From: CAG-791 sp963591995
GTDB taxonomy: Bacteria; Bacillota; Clostridia; Lachnospirales; Lachnospiraceae
Direction: 5' to 3'
Length of the DNA stretch: 6,830 nucleotides
Assembly (NCBI GenBank): GCA_963591995.1
Contig: CAVAUJ010000103.1
Span: forward strand, 1-6,830
The position numbers were made by a program, and so were the translations under genes. This document shows, one piece after another, positions 1 through 5,724 of this stretch; the first letter of the stretch is position 1; every line of letters starts with the position of its first letter. The notes under the pieces are model-generated. The model was not told the origin of the DNA and ran no database searches. It worked only from the letters and a program-made list of their open reading frames with translations.

Positions 1-120
1 CTGATCGGACAACTCCGCCAGGACCCGTCGCTGGCTGGCGTCTGTACAGTAAACATATTTGCCAAGAATTTGTTAATAGCCTGTAAACCGGCTTGCAGCA
101 GTGTCAAAAATCTGCTACAG

Positions 121-149
121 TTCACATAAATTGTTCTATTTTATGTAAA
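121..149. repeat. Inverted repeat overlapping the promoter, operator-like
   Basis: The arms TTCACATAAA (121-130) and TTTATGTAAA (140-149) are inverted copies that match at 9 of 10 positions, separated by 9 bases. The repeat lies directly on the -35/-10 elements proposed for the surface-protein gene, so a dimeric repressor bound here would block RNA polymerase. It could instead be a weak AT-rich hairpin, or chance in AT-rich DNA. The palindrome AAAGCTTT (147-154) abuts it. No regulator family is recognised from the sequence. Confidence 0.4.
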
Positions 150-159
150 GCTTTAAAAT
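121..159 (+). promoter_or_regulatory. Candidate promoter(s) of the surface-protein gene
   Basis: Two overlapping sigma-A-like arrangements can be read. The first is TTCACA (121-126), a 17-base spacer and TGTAAA (144-149). The second is TTGTTC (131-136), a 17-base spacer and TAAAAT (154-159). Either would start transcription at roughly 156-166, giving a short leader before the ATG at 190. A third, more distal possibility is TTGCCA (59-64), 17 bases, TGTAAA (82-87). The whole 51-170 stretch is clearly AT-richer than the flanking DNA, as expected for a promoter region. Which one is used cannot be decided by eye. Confidence 0.4.
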
Positions 160-189
160 CAGTGCGCGATGACACACGAAGGGAGAGAA

Positions 190-3051
190 ATGGTGAGGAG
201 GAAAAGAAGCGGCAGCAGGTGGCTGTTAAGTCTGGTGCTCAGTCTGATGATGGTGTTCTCCACGTTCTCGGCTACGGCATATGCAGATGAGCCGGGACAG
301 CAGCAGAATGGCCAATTGGGACAGCAAGGCAACAATGACCAGAACCAGAATGAGAAAAAAGGCTGGCAACTAGGCGACGGGGGTCATGGAGATCGGGACG
401 TCCATGGAAGTGGATATAATCATATTGATGTAAAGGTCGATGGAAAGTACACCGTATCCGTAGATGGCGTGGAGCACACTTTAGACGGTAAGCTGGAGAA
501 GAAATCGATCAAGGTCTCGGTTGGAAATTCTACCTACGATTTTGAAAGTTATAACGTTGAGGATCAGTCAGAAGGAAGCCATCAGGAGTACGAGATTAAA
601 GTTAATGATCTGAAAGCGAGCAACATTGAATGGGGCTCTGACTCTGATTTTCATATGAATAATGTGAAGGTCAGTGCCACGATGCTGTTTACATCCACGT
701 CCGTGCCGGAGGCCTTGAAGGATATCCTGAAGACAAAGACCATTGACGGCACGACGTACTACTACGTGGACATTACGGATTTGCAATATACCGGCGTGCA
801 GGAGTGCACCGGCAACAGAGGCATGCGGAGTGAAGGGCATACGGGAACCCCGACAGGCCTGGATCTCTACATTACTGCAAAAGATCTCACACCGTACATT
901 ACCAAGGGTAAGCTCGCAATCGAAAAGATCATCGTCGATGAGAGCGGCAAGGAGATCAACGACGGTGCAGAATTCACGTTTCATGTGAAGGGGGATGTCG
1001 ACCCGACCTACGAAAATACGGTTACGGTACGGGGTGGAGAGACAAAGGTATTGACAGAGCTCAAGCCGGGCTCCTACACCATCACGGAAGTACAGCGCGA
1101 TGGCTATCAGATCCGTTCCATTGATGACGAAGCGACGACGGAGTACAGCAAGGATTACACCGTTGTCACAAAGGAAGATTCGAATATACCGGTTGCGCAG
1201 TTCACGAATACAAAGCTGACGGATAAGACGGCCGTCAATATTAAGAAGACAGCGAGCGGTCTGGAGGACGGCGCGGCTTATCCGAATCCTACGGTGAGCA
1301 TCGCTGCAGTAGATTCGGATGGAAATCCGAAAGAGGTCATTTGGGCCGGTCAGCTGGATGCAAATGGCGATACGTTATATCTTTCGCAATATCTGGGGGC
1401 CGGGACCTATAAGGTGACAGAGAGCGGCGCAGACGTTGACGGATATGATTGCACGGCGCTCGTTACGGTGAATGGGACAGAGGCGACCGATGGAAAGTTC
1501 ACGGTGACGGAGGAACAGAAGGGGCAGTCGCTGGCACTGGTTGTCAGCAACACCTATGTCGGAAAGGCGGAGAAGATAGACATTCCGGTAAAGAAGGAAT
1601 GGAAGGGTGTTGCCGAGGATTCCGACAAGATTCCGGAGAAGATCACGGTGAATCTTCTCGCCAATGGCAAAAAGGTTGACAGTGCTGATTTGACAAAGTC
1701 GGACAGCTGGGCTGCGACCTTTACGGGCAAGGATCAGAAGGATAAGGATGGCAATCCGATCACATACACGGTTGAGGAAGAGGCAGTGGCCGGCTTTGAC
1801 ACGACGTATGCGGAGCCGACAAGTGAAGAGAAGTCCTGGATTGTTACCAACACCTACAAGCCGGATTCCGTTAAGGTTACCCTGGAAGCCGTTAAGAAAC
1901 TGGACGGCAAGAATCCGACAACAGGAAAGTTTTCGTTTGAACTGAAGGACGGCGATAAGGTTGTACAGACAAAGGAGAATGTCGATGGAAAGGTGACCTT
2001 TGATGCACTTTCCTTTGACAAGGAAGGTACCTATACGTACACCATTTCCGAGAAGGCAGGAACCGATGCGTCCATAAAGTATGACGACTCTGTCTATACG
2101 GTCACGGTCAAGGTTAGCAAGGGTGAAGATTATACCGCGGAGGTGACCTACACCAAGGACGGCAAGAAGTATACTGTACCGGAGTTTAACAACACCACGC
2201 GCAAGGAGCGGGTGCTGGTGATCAATAAGACAGTATCCGGGAATGCGGCCAGCACCAGTCAGGAATTCAGCTTTAAGGCAAAGCTGACGGTGGACGGAGA
2301 CCTGATCTACAATTATGAGTTCAAGTTAAAGCATGGTCAGAGCAAGAGCATCACATTACCGAGCGATGGTACGATTGCTTTTGAAGTGACAGAATCCGAT
2401 TGTGATGGCTATACGGCCTATGTAAAGGTAGGCGACGCGTCGGAAGCTGCGGGAGCGGTTGCCAGGGGAGAGATTGCAGAAGACAAGAGTGTCAGTGTTT
2501 CCTTCCGCAATGACAAGAGCAAGAAGGAAGAGGAGAAGAAGGTTACGCCTCCCAGCGGCGGCGGAGAGACCACCCCGGAGGAATCCGTATCGATCACCAA
2601 CACGACGAACGTTGCGGTCGGCAAGGTGTGGCTGGACAGCAACAACCAGGACGGCATCCGTCCGGCCAGCGTCACCGTGCAGCTCTATCGGAACGGGGAA
2701 GCCTACGGCAATCCTGTAACGCTGAGCGATGCCAATGAATGGTGGTATCGTTGGGATCATCTGGATGCAGCTTCCAGCTGGACCGTGGATGAGCTGAATG
2801 TGGCAGAGGGATACACCAAGACCATCAGCAAGAATGCGGTCAATGCATGGGTGATCACCAATGCCCACACGCCGGAGACGGTGGTACCCGCGCAGACATC
2901 GGATACGACCGTGACACCGACACAGACACCGGCGCGCGGCGCAGGAACAGGTGATGAGAGCCACACGATGCTCTGGCTGGTGCTGATGCTGGCATCCGGA
3001 GCCGGTGTCGTGACGGCAGTCCTTGTTCGCAGGAAGCTCAGACGCAGATGA
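190..3051 (+). CDS. Cell-surface multi-domain Cna-B/pilin-like adhesin with degenerate sortase signal
   Basis: This is a secreted surface protein of 953 residues, probably an adhesin or pilus-type subunit. The signal peptide is residues 1-32 (basic MVRRKR, hydrophobic 11-31, AYA before Asp33). A Gln/Asn/Gly-rich segment (33-77) and an unrecognised domain (78-238) follow. Then come six beta-sandwich domains, about 241-342, 345-455, 463-557, 560-669, 672-775 and 800-892; the fourth resembles the streptococcal FctA pilin linker domain. Each has Lys, Glu and Asn in isopeptide positions, for example K469/E530/N554 and K812/E868/N891. An acidic/basic linker (777-798) precedes domain six. The C-terminus has a Thr/Pro-rich stalk, GAGTG (917-921) in place of LPXTG, a membrane helix (927-946) and RRKLRRR. 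The start at 190 is preferred because GGGAG (181-185) precedes it; an ATG at 169 has no such site, and GTG at 193 is a further option. No sortase gene or clear YPKN pilin motif is visible, so backbone pilin is less likely than adhesin. The last quarter is distinctly GC-richer. Confidence 0.93.
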   Translation: MVRRKRSGSRWLLSLVLSLMMVFSTFSATAYADEPGQQQNGQLGQQGNNDQNQNEKKGWQLGDGGHGDRDVHGSGYNHIDVKVDGKYTVSVDGVEHTLDGKLEKKSIKVSVGNSTYDFESYNVEDQSEGSHQEYEIKVNDLKASNIEWGSDSDFHMNNVKVSATMLFTSTSVPEALKDILKTKTIDGTTYYYVDITDLQYTGVQECTGNRGMRSEGHTGTPTGLDLYITAKDLTPYITKGKLAIEKIIVDESGKEINDGAEFTFHVKGDVDPTYENTVTVRGGETKVLTELKPGSYTITEVQRDGYQIRSIDDEATTEYSKDYTVVTKEDSNIPVAQFTNTKLTDKTAVNIKKTASGLEDGAAYPNPTVSIAAVDSDGNPKEVIWAGQLDANGDTLYLSQYLGAGTYKVTESGADVDGYDCTALVTVNGTEATDGKFTVTEEQKGQSLALVVSNTYVGKAEKIDIPVKKEWKGVAEDSDKIPEKITVNLLANGKKVDSADLTKSDSWAATFTGKDQKDKDGNPITYTVEEEAVAGFDTTYAEPTSEEKSWIVTNTYKPDSVKVTLEAVKKLDGKNPTTGKFSFELKDGDKVVQTKENVDGKVTFDALSFDKEGTYTYTISEKAGTDASIKYDDSVYTVTVKVSKGEDYTAEVTYTKDGKKYTVPEFNNTTRKERVLVINKTVSGNAASTSQEFSFKAKLTVDGDLIYNYEFKLKHGQSKSITLPSDGTIAFEVTESDCDGYTAYVKVGDASEAAGAVARGEIAEDKSVSVSFRNDKSKKEEEKKVTPPSGGGETTPEESVSITNTTNVAVGKVWLDSNNQDGIRPASVTVQLYRNGEAYGNPVTLSDANEWWYRWDHLDAASSWTVDELNVAEGYTKTISKNAVNAWVITNAHTPETVVPAQTSDTTVTPTQTPARGAGTGDESHTMLWLVLMLASGAGVVTAVLVRRKLRRR

Positions 3052-3055
3052 GCGG

Positions 3056-3084
3056 ATCACGACGAAGCATTCTGTTCGCGTGAT
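3056..3084 (+). other. Short stem-loop just after the adhesin stop codon
   Basis: ATCACG (3056-3061) plus CGAA (3063-3066) pair with TTCG (3075-3078) plus CGTGAT (3079-3084). This gives a ten-pair stem with one bulged A and an eight-base loop. There is no T-run after it, so it is not a standard intrinsic terminator. It may protect the mRNA 3' end or be incidental. Confidence 0.3.
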
Positions 3085-3088
3085 GTTG

Positions 3089-3112
3089 CAAGACAGGTAC
3101 TTTACAAGACAG
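3089..3112. repeat. 8-bp direct repeat, CAAGACAG twice
   Basis: CAAGACAG occurs at 3089-3096 and again at 3105-3112, a 16-base period, between the adhesin stop codon and the terminator. No mobile element lies between the copies. The repeat is short enough to be chance. Confidence 0.3.
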
Positions 3113-3136
3113 ACATAGTGTAAATGAACGCAAAGG

Positions 3137-3176
3137 GAGCAGCCGATCGGACGAGTCCGGTCGGCTGCTCTATTTT
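3137..3176 (+). terminator. Rho-independent terminator of the adhesin gene
   Basis: The stem runs from 3137 to 3170. The arms pair almost perfectly, with outer arms GAGCAGCCGA and TCGGCTGCTC and inner GGA/TCC closing a CGAG loop, about 15 pairs including one U-G wobble. TATTTT (3171-3176) follows. The T-tract is short and interrupted, but the stem is unusually long and GC-rich. It separates the adhesin transcript from the downstream operon. Confidence 0.8.
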
Positions 3177-3243
3177 CCGGGATGGACGAAGTGCATCGGG
3201 AAGGGACACGTTTGGGGGGTGACTTCTGCAGAGCGCCGCTCCG

Positions 3244-3252
3244 TGGTAAAAT
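3244..3252 (+). promoter_or_regulatory. Candidate extended -10 promoter for the three-gene operon
   Basis: TGGTAAAAT (3244-3252) fits the extended -10 pattern TGnTATAAT with one mismatch in the hexamer. The sequence 17 bases upstream (TTCTGC, 3224-3229) is a poor -35, which extended -10 promoters tolerate. Transcription would start near 3259, about 50 bases before the preferred ATG at 3309. That start point would exclude the longer GTG-initiated version of the ATPase. Confidence 0.4.
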
Positions 3253-3283
3253 GTGAACGGCTCCGGGATGGGAGAGAGCAGAA

Positions 3284-3328
3284 ATGGATTTCAGAAAGGA
3301 CAGCCTGTATGGCCAACAAGGTATTTGA
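3284..3328 (+). CDS. Possible 14-residue leader peptide overlapping the ATPase start
   Basis: A tiny ORF (MDFRKDSLYGQQGI) starts at 3284, nine bases after GGGAG (3270-3274). It ends with TGA at 3326-3328, 20 bases inside the ATPase gene in another frame. Its placement between the candidate promoter and the ATPase start, with its own plausible ribosome site, suits a leader that couples or competes with ATPase translation. It has no family resemblance and no attenuator structure was seen, so it may be chance. Confidence 0.2.
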   Translation: MDFRKDSLYGQQGI

Positions 3329-4826
3329 TTTCAGTGCAGCGTCAGAGGAAGCAAAGGGGAGCGGAGGAAGTGCGCTCCGGCAGGAGGAGATCCGCACCTA
3401 TGTGACGTTTCGGTCCGATGCGGAGACAGCGGATGCGGAGCATCCGCTCCTGGTGCTGCGAAGCGCCGGCGAAGGACTGCGGCACCATACGAGCGGGAGC
3501 TTTGAGCTGCCGGAGAAACGCACCTCCTTTCACTTTATGGCGGGCGGAACACCGGCCGAGACGGATATTGCGGAAATAGATGAACGGTTTGAGGATCTTG
3601 TCCGGTGGCTCGGAGAGAACCGCATCAACGTGCGTCTCTCCGGAAAGTTGACGGGGCGCGGCTATTGCGTATACAAGATCCGTGAGGTGGACTCGGGCGG
3701 TGAGACGAAGCTTTCGGCGGAGGATGGTTTCCTCCAATATGCCATCGCGAGGCTCCTTGCCACAAAGGCACCGGCAACAGTGCCGGATGAGGACAGCGAG
3801 GAGATTGAGGGCGATGACATGAAGCTCACCAGCCTTCAGAGCATCACGGATTTTCTGAACGTTGCGGGCCGGTCCCTTCCGCCGCATATTCTGAAATGGG
3901 CGAGACGGAATCTGGTGGTGGCCCGCTCCACGGAAATCGGACCGGATGAGAGGCGCCACGCGCAGCGCGCACTTTCCATCATGCTGAACATTCAATGGAA
4001 GGACACGACCTTTGGCTCCATTGATCCGGCAGAGGCCAGACGGATTCTGGACGAAGAGCTTTACGGCATGGAGTCGGTCAAGCAGCGCATCATTGAGACC
4101 ATCATTCAGATCAACCGCACACATACGCTGCCCGCCTACGGTCTGCTCCTGGTGGGACCGGCGGGAACGGGAAAATCGCAGGTGGCCTATGCCGTTGCGC
4201 GGATTCTGAAGCTTCCGTGGACGACCCTGGATATGAGCGCCATTCACGATTCCGAGCAGCTCACGGGAACCTCCCGGGTGTATGCGAATGCCAAGCCCGG
4301 CAGCATCATGGAGGCCTTCTACGTTGCGGGAGAGTCGAATCTTGTTTTCATCATCAACGAGCTGGACAAGGCGGACTCGAAAACGACCAGCGGCAATCCG
4401 GCAGATGCGCTGCTGACGCTGCTGGACAATCTTGGCTACACCGACAACTACATGGAATGCACGATTCCGACAGGCGGCGTCTATCCCATTGCCACGGCGA
4501 ACGATAAGAGCCGCATCAGTGAGCCGCTCATGACCCGTTTCGCGGTGATCGACATTCCGGATTATACGAGAGAGGAGAAGCAGACCATCTTCATGCGCTA
4601 TTCCCTTCCGAAGGTGCTGCGGCGTATGGGAATGACGAGAGAGGAATGCGTGGTAACGGAGGAAGCGGCCTATGCCGTGGTGGACCTCTATGCCGGCATG
4701 CCGGGCGTGCGTGATCTGGAGCAGGCCGCGGAGCATCTGGCGGCGCATGCGCTCTACCGGATTGAGACAGAGGCCCTTTCGGGCGTGACCTATGGTGCGG
4801 CGGATGTCGTAGAGGTGTTGGGGTGA
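3309..4826 (+). CDS. Lon-like AAA+ ATPase lacking the protease domain
   Basis: This predicted cytoplasmic 505-residue protein-remodelling ATPase resembles the AAA+ module of Lon protease. An unrecognised N-terminal part (about 1-157) is followed by an acidic linker (158-171) and a helical region leading to ELYGMESVKQRI, the Lon-like entry to the ATPase core. Visible motifs are Walker A GPAGTGKS (283-290), a Lon-type pore-loop segment SRVYANAKPG with Tyr325, Walker B FIINELDK (N350, E351), sensor 1 Asn398, arginine finger Arg410 in LMTRF, and sensor 2 Arg468 in GVRDLEQ. The protein stops soon after the lid, where Lon would continue into its Ser-Lys protease. Asn350 replaces the usual Walker B Asp, while the catalytic Glu is kept. 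The ATG at 3309 is chosen because AAAGGA (3295-3300) sits eight bases upstream; a GTG at 3219 would add 30 unconvincing residues. It is first in a tight operon with the next two genes. Its substrate is unknown; a chaperone or unfoldase role is inferred. Confidence 0.85.
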   Translation: MANKVFDFSAASEEAKGSGGSALRQEEIRTYVTFRSDAETADAEHPLLVLRSAGEGLRHHTSGSFELPEKRTSFHFMAGGTPAETDIAEIDERFEDLVRWLGENRINVRLSGKLTGRGYCVYKIREVDSGGETKLSAEDGFLQYAIARLLATKAPATVPDEDSEEIEGDDMKLTSLQSITDFLNVAGRSLPPHILKWARRNLVVARSTEIGPDERRHAQRALSIMLNIQWKDTTFGSIDPAEARRILDEELYGMESVKQRIIETIIQINRTHTLPAYGLLLVGPAGTGKSQVAYAVARILKLPWTTLDMSAIHDSEQLTGTSRVYANAKPGSIMEAFYVAGESNLVFIINELDKADSKTTSGNPADALLTLLDNLGYTDNYMECTIPTGGVYPIATANDKSRISEPLMTRFAVIDIPDYTREEKQTIFMRYSLPKVLRRMGMTREECVVTEEAAYAVVDLYAGMPGVRDLEQAAEHLAAHALYRIETEALSGVTYGAADVVEVLG

Positions 4827-4833
4827 AGAATTT

Positions 4834-5724
4834 ATGATTCAGGATATTGCACCGCAGGTGATGCACAATGAATTCCGGGATGTGGGGCCGGAGAAGGCGG
4901 GCATCCGGGAGACGGTCTTCGTATGTGGAGAGCGCAGCATTGCCTGCCGCGAAGAGGCGAATGGAATCTCGTTTCCGTCTCTGGCTGAATTCCTCGAGCG
5001 CGGCGGAGAAAGAGAGGAGCTGCACTACCTGTTCGCCATTGATGAAAAGCGGTATTGGCTGTATCTGGGGGAGAAGGCACTTTATTCCGGGGAGGAGCCA
5101 CCGGAAACGGGCACCTGTTCGATGCAGAGCACTCGAACCCTGCGAAGGATCGAGCCAAAGGCAGAGTGCTACGCCGGGGAGACAGCGTACCATCTGTATG
5201 TCTGGTACCGGGACAACCGGTTCTGCGGCCGCTGCGGGCATGCGAATGTCTTTTCGCACAAGGAGAGAGCCATGTGCTGTCCGTCCTGCGGCAATGTCAT
5301 TTATCCTAAGATTGCACCGGCCGTTATTGTGGGCATTCTGAATGAGGAAAAGGACAAGATCATCGTGACCCGCTATGCCGGAAGAGGGCACAAGGGAAAT
5401 GCGCTGGTCGCCGGCTTCTGCGAGATCGGCGAAACGGCGGAGGATACGGTGCGCAGAGAGGTTCTCGAGGAAGTGGGACTTCACGTGCGTGATGTCCGGT
5501 ATTATAAGAGCCAGCCCTGGGGCTTCGATGCGGACCTCCTCCTTGGCTATTATTGCACGGCGGATGAGACAGAGGCGATCCACATGGACGACGGCGAGCT
5601 GGCAAGAGCCGTCTGGGTGTCCCGGGAGGAGCTGGGCGAGGAGCCGTCCGGCCTTAGCCTTACGGCGGATATGATGATGAATTTCAAGCGGGGGATGGAT
5701 AAATGCAATTCTACATGCCGGTAA
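4834..5724 (+). CDS. nudC: NAD(H) pyrophosphatase, NudC-type Nudix hydrolase
   Basis: Enzymes of this family split NADH or NAD+ into NMN(H) and AMP, and some remove NAD caps from RNA. The 296-residue product has a variable N-terminal domain (about 1-125), then a zinc ribbon with Cys131, Cys134, Cys149 and Cys152, the same 3/18/3 spacing as E. coli NudC. The Nudix box spans 194-216 and fits GX5EX7REUXEEXGU exactly, with Glu209, Glu212 and Glu213 as metal ligands. The NudC-specific motif downstream reads SQPWGF (226-231), where the classic form is SQPWPF, and the following Pro-x-Ser is replaced by acidic residues. Family membership is therefore clear, but substrate preference may be shifted. 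The start at 4834 lies seven bases after the ATPase stop, and the 3' end overlaps the dehydrogenase gene by 22 bp, so translation is probably coupled across all three. Confidence 0.9.
   Translation: MIQDIAPQVMHNEFRDVGPEKAGIRETVFVCGERSIACREEANGISFPSLAEFLERGGEREELHYLFAIDEKRYWLYLGEKALYSGEEPPETGTCSMQSTRTLRRIEPKAECYAGETAYHLYVWYRDNRFCGRCGHANVFSHKERAMCCPSCGNVIYPKIAPAVIVGILNEEKDKIIVTRYAGRGHKGNALVAGFCEIGETAEDTVRREVLEEVGLHVRDVRYYKSQPWGFDADLLLGYYCTADETEAIHMDDGELARAVWVSREELGEEPSGLSLTADMMMNFKRGMDKCNSTCR

Noticed and set aside
16..40. CGCCAG/CTGGCG inverted repeat as a terminator
   Set aside because: The stem is only six pairs with a 13-base loop and no T-run follows.
1..128. 3' end of an upstream gene on the + strand, or a - strand gene starting at 56
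   Set aside because: Frames 1 and 3 are open from the edge to stops at 127-129 and 84-86, but neither translation resembles anything, and the - strand ATG lacks a ribosome site. The first 50 bases are GC-richer, so an upstream gene may end there, but the frame cannot be chosen.
169..189. Upstream ATG at 169 as start of the adhesin
   Set aside because: There is no ribosome-binding sequence before it, it could be nearly leaderless from the second promoter candidate, and the signal peptide is well formed from 190.
1273..1290. AYPNP as a pilin (YPKN-type) motif
   Set aside because: It lacks the Lys and lies inside the second beta-sandwich domain rather than at the end of an N-terminal pilin domain.
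3219..3308. GTG at 3219 as start of the ATPase
   Set aside because: The added 30 residues look like non-coding translation, the candidate promoter lies inside them, and 3309 has a well-spaced ribosome site.
3342..4748. A 468-codon open frame on the - strand opposite the ATPase gene
   Set aside because: It is an antisense shadow: the product is rich in Arg, His and Pro-type filler with no recognisable motif, and the + strand has a complete set of AAA+ motifs over the same bases.
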